A stretch of 64,000 nt of DNA. Source: Seison nebaliae (lineage: Eukaryota; Rotifera; Pararotatoria; Seisonacea; Seisonidae). The notes beneath the pieces are model-generated. The model did not search any database. It was not told where the DNA came from and saw only the letters and a program-made list of their open reading frames with translations. Below are positions 24,897 through 37,602 of this stretch, in pieces. The translations under genes and the position numbers were made by a program. The number at the start of each line of letters is the position of its first letter. The stretch's first letter is position 1. Where the stretch lies: contig JALJEE010002570.1 in assembly GCA_023231475.1 (NCBI GenBank), positions 1 to 64,000 on the forward strand. The letters run 5' to 3'.

Positions 24897-27800
24897 ATGG
24901 AGTCGATGACTGATTTATCGTTCGTCATGAAGCGTCACCACTTTTACGAGGGAGGAATGAATCGTGGAGAGAATGATGTGGGAAACCGTCGACGGAATCG
25001 TACTCGAGAGAAATGGAAAACGAATGAAGCACATGTAGATAAAAAACATAATTCGGGTATATTCCCCAAAATTTTCCGTTTCTATAATCCATCAAACTCC
25101 ATTCCACAACGACGGGAAACGAAAAATTCATTTAAGTCTTCAATGTCGTCGTTGTTGATGCATGGGAAGTGGTGTGACGACGACGACGACGACGAAGATG
25201 ATATTCGTGAGAGAAAAACAAAACCGAAAAATGGAAGGGAACGAGAAGGAAAACGAATGTTTTGTATTGAAGAAGAAATCATCAATAATGAGAATTATGA
25301 TAATTGTGGAAATGTTGATGATGATGATAATGATATCAATGTACATCAGAAGAGGAGACAAAACAATCAGAATAATGAAGAAATCGTCGGTAACGCGAGA
25401 AAGAAGAATATTGACGAAGGTCATTCAAATAGTCGACCTTATTGTCATTTACAATATTCAACGTCATATCTCGCTGCTATTGGGAATCGTGTAGATCGAA
25501 ATAAATGGAAAGAAAGAAAACGTGGAGGTATGTTAAATTTTATTAATCAAAAGTCAAACAAACGACGTGAACGACAAGAAGAACGAAAGACTTTGTCGAC
25601 TGACAAACAGTTGAATGGAAATCGAAGAAAACGAGAGAAAAGTGGTGAGGAGAAATTTAAAGGAAAATGGAAAATAGAAGAAATCGATTGGAAGAGAAAT
25701 GAGAGAAAACAATCACTTTCACCAAAAAAATCAATAAATGATATTTGGATATATTCTAATTCAATTCGCAATTTCAATAATAATAATAATAATAATAATA
25801 AGAGAACTATATTACCAATAATACAACAACAACATCAACGAAGATTTGAAGAAATTGATGAGACTTTCAATTCATCGACAACAACAACAACAACAAAAAA
25901 GATTAAAGAGAAAAGAAAGAATAGAAGAATTGAAGAAGAATTGTTGACAGACACTTCACCAAATTCAACAAATTCTGATGATATTGAAACGTATATCTTG
26001 TCGTCGTGTCCAAATCTTTTCGTCCATGAGAACGATTTAAATCGTGGACAACACAAGATTAATGGTCGAATTGATGCCATTGTAACGGAGACGAACGAGA
26101 GAAGAGGAAGAAGAGATGAAATGAAGAAAGAAAAATTGAATCGGAATGAAGGACAAGTGACGAGAGTATATAAGCCAATAATTCCTAAGGGAACAATTGA
26201 TGAGTATTCAAATAAAATGAATTTAAATCATTCTCTCACCACTACCAACACTAACAACATCAACAATAATAATAATAATAATAATTATATTTATTATAAA
26301 TATAAAACAAATTATAATAATTGTCATTTTAATATCAACAATAACAACAACAACAACAATAATAATAGTGGTGTTGATAAGAATAAAGATATTTATAATG
26401 CGAATAATTTTAATAATAAAAATTTGACTGAGAGATTCTTCGTCACATGTACATCAATTACAACGACGACAACGACGACAACAACAACAGTCACGACATT
26501 ATCATCATCAACTTTCTTTAATGACACCAACATCAATACATCCAGTACAATTACAATAACAACAGCGAATAATTTGTTGAGGAACGACAACAACAATAAC
26601 AACAATAATAATAATAATACAAATAATTTGAATTTTATTGAGAATTCGAATAATTTATCGAGTAAAAAGAAATATTATTATTTCTGTTCAATCGATGAGA
26701 ATAAGAAAAATTTGAAGAGAATTGTTGAACATCAGCCAAATCGACGAGAATTATCTCGCCCAATTCATACCAACGAAAATTATCATGATTATAACGACGA
26801 CGACGATGACGATGATGATGATGAGAAGAAGAGAAGAGGAAATCATTTAGTGGAGAATGATTTGATCAAATTTAATTTTAATCCGAATCCAATTCAAATT
26901 TCTAATGACAATTTCCTCCCAATTTATTATCATCGAGAAGAGAAACAGAATCATCAGATTTCTACTTCAAACGTTAATCTCATTTATCAGAATCATAAAG
27001 AACCGTATTCTCAATACATTAATCATAATGGTAATCAATTAAATACTCATCAATTCAAATCATCTGATTTCATTGTTCATTCCACCAATTCTATTCCTCA
27101 TTCACAATCACCTTCCACTCAATTCACAAGTTCATCTCTTTCGACATCTCAAAATCGTGACGTGACGACGGACGGAGGACGACGTGATTCTCAACAATCC
27201 GAATGTCTACCCGACAATTGTTTGAATCCATTACGATTGAATTATAAGAAATATTATTCCGTAAAGAATACATCGTCTGATTCAAAAAAGAGAAAATTTT
27301 CGAAAAAAAATAAAGAGAACGTTCAAATTCAATTGATGAAGGGCAGTAATGGTGGAGAATTGATGAAAGATCGACCTACAAATCGATTTCGCCCTAGATC
27401 TCCCAAGTCCTTATTCAATCACAAACGTTTCAGTATCAGTTCCACTAATATTCATCAGACGGGCAATTATCCAGATAAATCGATCGCCAAAGCTGATATT
27501 CTCAAATTCTCCTCATCACCTTCACCATCTTCACTCTCAACTTCTCCCTCTCAATCTCCACCATATCCTTCATGTTCAATACCTAACGACATGGAGATGA
27601 TGAGAGAACCAAAATTCAATAAGATTATAAATAATTCCGGTCATTTACCTGTCACCAGCATCTCTTATAAGCAAATGAACGAGAATATCGTTTATGAAGC
27701 ATCACCAAAATATTCGAATCATCCAAATTCGGTGGTACATCCGCCTTCATCCAACGTCCTCTCAACAAATAAAACGAATAAGGAGACGAGAAAGAAATCG

Positions 27801-30041
27801 AATTATAAGGTGAAGAATATCGACGATCATCAGAATTTGATGAAATCATCCAATTTCTATCAATATACGAATCCAAATTTGTCAGCTATCCAATCACAAA
27901 ACGATTTGCTCAATCGACAATATTTGTATGAGAAGCAGGAGAATGATAAAATTAATTTCCCGAAAGTCGAACATGAAATTAAAGTGAAAAATCATTATAC
28001 AAAAATTTTGCCATCATCAACATCGAATTCTTCCGTTTGTCAATCTACCAATCTCCATCATCATCATCAAAAACAACAACAACAACAACAACAACAATGG
28101 AATAATAATGGTAATAAGAAGCATAAAATACATTTACAATATAATCATAATAACAATCGTCAACGTAATAAGGATCAAATGTCGATTAAATCGAATAGAC
28201 GACATTATTCATCTTCATCATCATCTTCTTCATCCAATCGAAATATTATATCGACCGATCCAACTGCTCAACAAATATCCATTAATCCGAAATTATCTCA
28301 ACAATTCCTCTTATCAACAATAACAACAACAGGAACAACACGACCAATAGTTACATCAACATTAACAAAAAATCATAATAATAACAACAACAACAACAAC
28401 AATATTATTAATAATAATAATAATAATAATCATCATCATCAATTAGTAAATGAAAATCAATGTTATACGTCATCAGTGCATAATGCGACAGGTCACGTGA
28501 CATCATTATTGCCAATTAATTCATATTCATGTAATCGATTACCTCAACCGGTAACAGCGTCAACGATAATAGCAAGTGGAAGACAATTGAATTCACCCAC
28601 CAACATTTTATCGAATGATAAAATGAAGATTTCTCAACATATTCGACCTAATAACAATAACAATAATAATAATAATAATAATAATTTGATTAATAATTTG
28701 ATGAAGATTGAGAATATTTTAAGAAATCGATTAGATGAATTGAGATATGTGACTCTGTTGCAACAACATGAACATTTTCAATTTATTCGTCATTCCGCTT
28801 TCCATTACGATTGGCAATCGGCTGCTTTCAACTTATTTGCAACACTCTTCACTCAACGATCGGTGAGTGAGAAGAATTTCATTCGACAAACAGTAGCTGA
28901 TACGAAACAACATTTGAGAGAGAAACGATCGATGGATCCGATCACTTCATACAATAATGCCACTCCAACAACATCTGCCACACCCTCATCCTCATTCTCA
29001 TCCAATTTGAAGAGACATACAGGTGCCAGTGCCGCATCAGCTTTCCAGAAACTTCAGGATATGTCATTGTCACTCTCATCATCAATTACGACGAATATTT
29101 CAAATTCGATCGATAAATGTTATTGTGAGAAACATTCGACTTTCGATTCCATTAACAATAATCTTCATCATAATTGTCAATTTGATAATAAATTTGTTAA
29201 AACATTCAATTTGACATATTTGGAGGATGTGAAGAAGACGATTATCAATTGTCATCCACATTTCATTTGTGAACATTTCAGTCTAACATCATACTTCACC
29301 AACTTCTCTAAATTCCATTCAAATTTCCGTTTAAGAACGTCTGATAACTCTTCGAATAATTGTCTTGTCTGTTTGAATGAAGCGACGATAATGGAACGAG
29401 AAATTGGTTCGAATGAATTCTATTTGAATCCATCCATCAATTCCAGGAAACATTTCTCCTTATTGAGTGAATTGAATCAAAGGAATCCATCGAATTGCTT
29501 CGAATTTTGTGATGTCTCCAACAATTTCTATCGAGATTATTTCCAAGAGAATCCTCATAGTACATTGATGGCAATCGATCCGAATTATGGTCCAATTATC
29601 ATCAGTATACGTCTCATCGAGAGTCCAATGGAAGATTTTGGAAAAGAGAATAAATCCCAATATTTTGATCAACAACAACAACAACAATCGAATTATGGTC
29701 AATTACCTAATTCTTCCTCAATTTATGCGACTCCACAAAAATTGAGAAATTCAAATTTACTTCATCATCATCATCATCATCATCAACATCATCAACAACA
29801 GCATCAGAATAATTCAGAGAAATATTATTCTCTAAAGAATTATTTTTATGCCATCATTATACGAACGGTTGATTCGGTAACATTTCGTGGATTCATTCCA
29901 TTGACACATGTTATAGAAACGATCGAACGACAAATTGCTTCAATTTATGAATTATCGATATCAAATGAAATTGCTTTGAATTATATTAAATGTCGTTCAT
30001 CCATCTCATATGATGATCATCTTTACAACAACAACAACAAC

Positions 30042-30083
<42 letters not shown>

Positions 30084-33000
30084 CATGATTTTAATGAGAA
30101 AATTGAAACGGCCTCATCATTTATTCCGTTGACATTATCATCATTTCCATCAGTATCATCAACGAACGTATCGAAATTGATTAATAAGACATCGATCATT
30201 CAAACGGCATCGAATGTTTTGCACAAAATCATTTTTGATGAGAAATCGCCGAGATTTATGCCGATTATGAGTCTCTTGTTTATGAATACGAATATCAATT
30301 TGAAATTATTTCATTATCCGGTTGAGAGTGAAATGAGAGAATTGCGAAATAAATTGGGAGAATTGGAACAGTCGACGAATAGTAATCGATATAATATCGG
30401 AATATTATTATGTCGTCGTTGTCAGACGAATGAGCAGGACATGTACAACAATGAATATACGACGACATTATTCCGTCAATTTCTTTATTGTTTCAATAGT
30501 AAAGTGCCAAAAATAGATTATGATTCAACAACACAATCATCATCAGCTAATGAAATTGAATTCGATACAGTTTATGATGATAAAAGAATAACATTCCATG
30601 TATCGACATTACTCCCATTTAATAGTAACAGCGAGAAACAAATACCGAGGAAACGTCGAATTGGAAATGATATTGTGACGCTCGTTTTCCGAGAACCTGG
30701 TTCTGCACCATTTTCACCATCCAACTTCCTCTCACAATTCCAACATATTTTCATTTTAGTAAACGTTGTCATTCTGAACGAGAATGGAGAAGGTATTATG
30801 AGTGATGAGAGTGCTGCTGATTATTTAGAAGAATTATCATCCGAATATCGACATATTCATTCGACAACTTGTCAGAATGTCAATCATCAACATTCCTCTA
30901 ACGACGACCACAAGAGAATAAGTGAGAAATTGAAAGAAAGTGAGAAGAATTTGAAAATTATTTTAGGAAAACGAATTCGTTATCGCATATCAACTGTCCG
31001 TGCGAGTACCGTTTGTCAATTTGGCCCAATCATTCCAGAATCGACCTTATTCCATCCATTCCAATTCATTCCGAATACTCCACAGAATGGAAATGTTCCA
31101 TTTCTGGAAAAGATTCTCTTCTGCAAAATGATCAATGCTGAGAATGCAGTGAAACAAAGTGAGAAATTCCGTTTAATGTTAATGAAATCGAGAGATAGTC
31201 GATTAACAGATATTTGTGTGAAATTTATGGATAAGAAGAATCCATTAATACCATTAGGAAGAGGAGTTTCTTCTATGAAATTGAATAATCAGGAAATAAA
31301 TCAAAATAAATCATTACGACAATTACCGTTACATAAATTATATTTCACTTCAACAAATATCAATAAAGAAATCAATTTCATCATTTCTTCATTTCCTCCA
31401 TCGAATGATCCAATTTCTTTATCTATCGACGACAAATATAATAATACCATCAATGGTTTAATTAATCAATCGAAATCAACAAATCATCAATCAGGATTGA
31501 ATGTTTCAACAAATCACTCAACATTCTCTCGATTAGCATCGAACTTTTTAGCGAAATTTAATCGTTCTCGTCATTCTCATGATAACGGAGGAAATGGTGG
31601 TAATGGTGGAGTGTCGTTGAAAGAGATGAGTTGGTATGAACAACTTCAACATGAAGTGAAGGATTTGAATGAAGATAATTATATTTTTTATTGTCTCCTC
31701 TCTAAAGAATTATTAAATAATTATATAACGGTTTTGATTGAAAATCTTCATCAATTAACACATCGACAACGTCATTTGACATCGCCAATTCTTCATTTAA
31801 GGAAGGGTGATGAGAAGAATGATTTATTATTACAAATTAATCCATCGTTGGAATATGATAATCATGACGTCTTCAAATCATCTTTAGAAAGTTCATGTCA
31901 TTTATTTGAAACGTCGAATAATTATGAGGATAAAGAAAAATATTTTCTCGATAACAATTATCATAGTCGATCACAATCATTGAAGAATATTATCGATATT
32001 AAAGAACAATCGACAACGAATTTATTTTCCACTTCTTTCCATCTCTCATCGACATATTTAGCTGGTGGTAAGATGATGATGGTGGATGTGATTGATGCAA
32101 TTAATTTGAAAATGTCATATAATGAAATGTGTATTGATTCAGAAATAAATGTGGAAGAAGTAAAAGAGAATTTATTCAAACAATTTTATTTTCAATCTGT
32201 CGCTATTATTATTTCATCGAAATTTCTTATAATTATGAATGTCGATCGAAGTATCGAAGCGAACATTCTTTACACTTCATCCATCAAAGAACATCAACAA
32301 CAACAACAGAATGAACAAAATAATAAGGAATCATCACAACAATTTGTATCTCCAAATAGTAGTCGTCGTGCGAAAAGAACAAAGAAGAATAACATCGAAG
32401 TACAACATCCAAAGACGAATAAGAAAAAGCAAGTGTCGATATGTCATTCGTTTTCGAGTGATGATAATAATTATGAATTTGCACGTTTAGATGATTTAGC
32501 TTTTGAGAAGGTATTATTCTCATCTCCTATCAATCAAGTATGTGGTTGGAGAATGATTGAAAAATCAGATTTGAAAGATGAAGAGAATTGGGAAGAAATT
32601 AATTTAATGAAAAGAACAAAATATCGAAGAAGATTAAGAATTTATTTCGAGTATGGTCAATGTCTCGATGTGTTTGATGAGCAGATGATGAATAAACAAT
32701 CGATATTAGATAATATTTCCAATTTATTAACTGTTTATTGTAAACGGAAAATGATTACTTCATATTCATTCAAATCTAAACGATTAAATGAAAATTTGAA
32801 TAATTTATCTTCCCAACAACAAAAACAACAACAGAAACGAGGGAATAATGAACAAAGTCAATTTGGAATTTATGTGACGAATAGTGATCGATATGAAACG
32901 AATATCAATATTAGAAGAAATGGACAAATGACATTAACGGGAAATCGAATAAATGAAATGAAGATGAAGAGCGAGAAATCGATAGCTAATCATCAGATGA

Positions 33001-33650
33001 TGAATATGCAATGTTTTGAGTTGCGTTTGATGGGAAATGATGGAAGTGAAATGGATTATTTCGACGAGAAGACCATATTCTGGCCACAATTGTTACAGTT
33101 GTTCATCGAGAAAGAAGATGGAAGAAGATTTAACATTTCGCGTTATTTCGATCTTCCGTTGAACAACGAGAATGTAAACGGATTATACGATTTGGAGAAT
33201 GTCATCATACAATTCTATCGACGACACTATATGTCGTTGACAAATGACAAATGTTATGAACATAGTGAAGAATTGGAGGAGAAAATTACAAATAATAATA
33301 TTTCTGACATCGAACAACAACAACAACAACAGCAGAATTTACAGCAAACTAATTCTCATAATATTCTCCATCAAAGAGATTGTCATTCGTCGTTCGAAAG
33401 AGGAGGAGGTAACATTAAGAAACATTCTAGTTCGTCGTTAATCGCATCATCTTGTGAACTATTGATGAATGAAATACCAGATCATTCCTTCAATCGGAAT
33501 GACTTAGAATGTGAATGGAAGAATAGCTGGTGGAATTGTATCGAGGAATCGATCGAACATCTTCTGATACAGAAGGAACAAAACCAAATTAAAAACACCA
33601 TTTCTTCATCACTTTCAACTTCTTCAGGTTTTTCTTCATATCACCAATAA
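24897..33650 (+). CDS. SIPA1L: SIPA1-like Rap GTPase-activating protein, giant single-exon ORF
   Basis: 2917 codons in one exon. The second half carries the SIPA1L architecture: YAIIIRTVDSVTFRG (about residue 1650), the pre-domain with QDMYNNEYTTTLF (about 1845), EIEFDTVYDDKRITFHVSTL, then the RapGAP core KRRIGNDIVTLVFREPG (about 1917-1933) containing the catalytic 'Asn thumb' (GNDIV), LSQFQHIFILVNV, and FCKMINAENAVKQSEKFR (about 2085). Such proteins switch off Rap1/Rap2 and act at junctions and synapses. A post-RapGAP region (VCGWRMIEKSD, about 2548) is also family-like. The first 1300 residues are low complexity, with Asn, Asp, Ser, Gln and His runs. The PDZ domain and C-terminal coiled coil of vertebrate SIPA1L proteins are not visible; only a fragment NINIRRNGQ hints at a PDZ start. 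Downstream exons cannot be excluded. Confidence 0.88.
30025..30083 (+). repeat. AAC/AAT tract encoding a long Asn run in the RapGAP ORF
   Basis: About twenty consecutive Asn codons, first AAC and then almost pure AAT, lie between the conserved pre-domain and the RapGAP core. Similar tracts occur at about 25775-25800, 26264-26283, 26337-26367, 28379-28425 and 28650-28683, all in the same frame. Confidence 0.9.
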
Positions 33651-33740
33651 TATCTTCTTCGTTTTATGATCGAAAATATCGGTCAGATTCATCTCCCAAA
33701 TAATACTTTTCATGAATATCATCAATAATTGATTGTGTGA

Positions 33741-33780
33741 TCAATTCCATTCAATTCCATCCAATTCCATCCAATTCCAT
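33741..33780 (+). repeat. Four tandem copies of a 10-nt unit
   Basis: The unit (T/C)CAATTCCAT is repeated four times head to tail with a single variable base, shortly after the SIPA1L-like stop codon. It looks like a short minisatellite in a 3' UTR. Confidence 0.85.
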
Positions 33781-34334
33781 TCGAATATTTAATTATCTGT
33801 CGCATCCATCTTCTCCTTCCTCCTTATCAATAGTCGTCTCTTTCATTTTAAGTGGTAAGTTGTTTTTTTTTTCTATTCTTCTAATCTTAAATTTCCCGTC
33901 TAATCTTACTGACATTCACGTACAATTTGAAATTAATCCGTCGAATGGAAAATGATTCCAATGTCACTAGAATTGATTCATCTCCGACAAATACATATAG
34001 TTGCTGTATATATAAATAATTAGATTTCTAATAAAAATTATTTTTGCAAATTCTTTCTTTTTTATGATGTCAAAGTTGCGGAAACTAAAATTCGTTCTGA
34101 TATTTCTCTTCTATTCGAACATCAAAAGAATTTACCGTTCCTTTTTCCTTTTCCTCAATGGAAGAATTTGTAAGGGAGAATGTTTGAATTAAGTGGAAAC
34201 TTAATTTTTTTTCAGAATATTCTCTCGTTAACTGTTCGATTGACGGAAGTAGATATTCTTCGATTTGTTGTTCTTTCAATAGATGATGATCTGTAGTTGA
34301 CTTTCTCCAATTCTCTCCCACAAACTCTTCACGA

Positions 34335-34335
<1 letters not shown>

Positions 34336-34375
<40 letters not shown>
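34336..34375 (+). repeat. GT dinucleotide microsatellite
   Basis: About twenty uninterrupted TG/GT repeats. On the minus strand an ORF crosses it as alternating Thr-His, which is a by-product of the repeat. Confidence 0.95.
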
Positions 34376-34377
<2 letters not shown>

Positions 34378-34841
34378 TGTTGTAGTTGATTAGTTTCATT
34401 CTTTTTTTTAAAATGTTCACCGTCATCATTCTAATCATCACTCACTTCCATATCGAGATATTGATTGGAAATATTGATGAGAATTAAAGAAAAAACTTCT
34501 CTTTCGGACTCACTCTAACTCTGTCAGATTCTTTCCATTCTCTCTCGTTCTTTGTCAACTTCGTTTTGTTTATTCTTTATTGAATTTGACGATAGTTAGT
34601 TAGTTTGTCTATCTATCTGCCTTTGTCCGTTCTCTTCACACACTAACTGATTGATGAGATTATTTGTTGAGATGTTTTTCTTCTCTCTTTCATCTAACTC
34701 TCATCTTTATTTACTCGCTGCTACTACTACTGCTTCTTCTTCTTCTTCTTTCTTATCTAATGTTAATCCAATTTAAAATATTCATCTAATATTTCTAAAG
34801 TTTTTCCTCTTTTATTAATTGACGATGAAAGGAAATTTGAT

Positions 34842-36578
34842 ATGAGAGATACTCATAAATCTTTTCCGAATGTTTTCCTCCACCTCCTCCTCTTCTTCGT
34901 TTTGTGTTCACCACAACATTCTTATCCAATTAGAGAAAGAAGACTAAAGCGAACAACTTTCCCTAATATATTTCGTCGTTTCTTTTCTTTGTCTTTTGTA
35001 GATTGTGTAGACCGAGCGAATGATAGAAAAATGATGAAAACAATAAGTGTGAATAAGTACGATCAACTTCAAAATCGGCGACTTATCTTAAAGAATTTAA
35101 ATGAAGACAGTAAACTCTTACGAAATTGTTACAATTATAACAATGCGAGAGAACGATTGAATGAGAGACAATCGATCATCGAATTTCCTCGACCCATTGA
35201 GATGCGTTGCTCATTCAATAAGAAGAATAATTATCGATTATCCAAATCATTATTTACATTAAACAATCACAATCTCGACGATGAGAATAATGATAAGAAT
35301 TCGAATATGAATAAATCGAAGAATATTTCACAACGACAAACACAACGAAATGATTCAATTTATTCATGTCAAATTCAATCATCAAATAACTCATCAATTT
35401 ATTCATCTTCAACAATCTTAAGTTATCCGCCTAATTCAACCAATCTCCCCACATCTCATAATATGAATATAAATAACAACAATAACAACAACAATAATTT
35501 GAATGAAGATGTCGATGAGAAAGTAATTGATGGGAATAAGAAGAAAGAATATTGTCGAGAGAGATTGTTGAAGAGAATGGATGAAAATCGAAAGAAGAAA
35601 TTTTCAAAATCATTTCGAAAACAACAACGATTTAAAGAGTTTCTTCGACGTCACAAATATTCAATTTCATTATTTAATTTATTCAATCCTGAATTTTATG
35701 AAGATATCGCTCGTTCGGCAATGAAGTTAAGTCAAAATACATATCGACAAACATTTCGAAATAAAACCACAAATCGAAGGAAATCTTTGTCATCATCAAT
35801 TAATCATAAACGAGTACCATCATCGAATGATAATATGAAGAATTCGGAGAAAACAATATATGGGAAAGATGATGATCGTTCGAGAAAAGATCTTATATCA
35901 CTTCCAGTCGTTTCTACTTTAGATAATATTCAATCTGTAACTTTAGAATGGAAAAAGAATGCGGAACTGTATTCCAATCCGATCTCAATTCATTCACAAC
36001 AACAACAACAACAACAACAACATCATCGACAGAAGGAGAACCATCAGAATATCGAGGAATTATTTCCCAAAACTCCAAAACAATCATCAAATATTCATAC
36101 TTCTTATTCGAACAAAAGTGGTAAGAATGTTATGAAAGAAGAGTATCGATATCCATCATCGTCATCTCGCTCAACAAATAAACTTCCATTTGATATTTAT
36201 ACGAAACAACATTATTCATATTCCTCATCAGCTAGTGTTTGTGAAGAGAAATATCGAACGAATTTCGACCAGTCTCAAAATAGGAAACAATTCTTTAAAA
36301 GTGAAATGAAATTGAATGAAGAACAGAAGGAAATGTTGACGGAACAACGACGAGAATTATTGAAGAAATTATATCGAAATTATTCATATCACGATTATGG
36401 TTGTGTTATGACGAAGAATCACGATATAATTCATAGTCGTGATAATGTTAGTGATCCGTTACCGTTAACGAATAAACAGAAAACATTCGAAAGTCTTCAA
36501 TATGCTGATGATATTAAACGGAATACATTGAATAATACAACTCCAATCAACAACAATTATGAATCAAATATTAATCGA

Positions 36579-36611
<33 letters not shown>

Positions 36612-37103
36612 CATTGTAGTGATGATACATCAGATGATCATTCATTAACCATGTGTAATGATAATGATGGTACATCATCAACACAATCACCATCTGAAAT
36701 GATAATGTCGACGACTCCAAGGAGTAAAGAGAATTATCGGTTAGATTATATTCCAATATTTTGTACGGAAATGAAGAAAGTTCGTGAAAGGAATCGACAA
36801 ATGCCATTACAATGGAAATCAGTAACGGAAGTACAAAATAATGGAAATGATGAGAAGAAGGATTTAAGTGAAGAAGAATCTCTACTTCAATTTCCGATGA
36901 GTCGACGGAAATTAATCGCTTCATTTCGTCATCGCAAATCTTTAAGACAAACAACTGACCAACGAAAATCTGCTTATCATACATCTTTCGGAAAGTTGGA
37001 TAATGTCATCAACAAGTACAATAATGTTGATTCTGATGATTATAGTCTCAACGTAACAATGCCAAATTATAATGAATTGTGTAAGGTGGAGAGTGAATGT
37101 TGA
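34842..37103 (+). CDS. Unrecognised low-complexity protein, 753 codons
   Basis: A long open frame with Asn, Gln, Ser and Arg/Lys-rich composition. The first 30 codons look like a leader with a hydrophobic stretch (VFLHLLLFFVLC). However, a TTTTGTAG acceptor-like site at about 35000 and an ATG at 35031 suggest that real coding could begin later, after an intron. Basic segments (KKKFSKSFRKQQRFKEFLRR, about residues 247-266) and acidic/Ser tracts alternate. A slightly conserved-looking element is RLDYIPIFCTEMKKVRERN (about 630-650). Asn and Gln runs come from triplet repeats (35998-36020, 36581-36610). No known domain is visible. It lies 1.2 kb downstream of the SIPA1L-like ORF on the same strand and could be a further exon of that gene or an independent orphan. 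Confidence 0.5.
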
Positions 37104-37602
37104 GAAATTGCTTTCATTCAATTCATTCATCAATTCATCATTTTTCTTTTCATCCAATATTTGTATATTTGACAACTCATTTTAATTTCAAATATTTTCT
37201 TTCTCGCATCTACCTATTCTCTACAATCTTTTCCTCTCCAAATAAAATCTAATATCATCAGACTATATCTAATTATCAATATATATTTTACAAATTTTTT
37301 TTCAACAAATACATTCCCGTTTTTTCTAATTTTATTGTTAAAAAAGATTGCTAATTTCAACAACTTCAATAAATCATCTCAACGAATCAGACATTCTTTC
37401 ATTTTATTCTTTTCATTTTTCTACCAAATAAATGTTTAAATCATTCTCCTCTCACCATAAAATGAAAGGATTAGAAATTAATTGTTTATTCCAAAAGGAA
37501 ATTTTGAAATAAATCATCGCTGATTTCTTCAAATTCTCCCATCACAAAATTCATAACAAGTAAATAATAATGATAATAATAATAATAACAATTAAGAAAA
37601 CA
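37104..37602. other. Convergent intergenic region / 3' UTRs
   Basis: This 0.5 kb lies between the stop codons of the plus-strand orphan ORF and the minus-strand EOGT gene. A TTTATT at 37485-37490 gives AATAAA on the minus strand, a reasonable EOGT poly(A) signal about 115 nt past its stop. Nothing else is seen. Confidence 0.4.

Larger units (their letters stand above)
33651..34841. other. Downstream region of the SIPA1L-like ORF, no gene seen
   Basis: 1.2 kb that probably includes the SIPA1L-like 3' UTR. It holds a four-copy 10-nt tandem repeat, a GT dinucleotide microsatellite and TC-rich stretches. No coding exon is convincing. Confidence 0.4.

Noticed and set aside
24925-32523. Many minus-strand ORFs opposite the SIPA1L-like gene, such as Val/Leu-rich runs at 25140-25424 and 26393-26605
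   Set aside because: They are antisense shadows of triplet repeats: AAY and GAY runs read as poly-Val, Leu or Ile on the other strand. None has family similarity.
34085-34441. Minus-strand ORF with a Thr-His repeat
   Set aside because: The alternating Thr-His run is simply the GT microsatellite at 34336-34375. The rest has no coding character.
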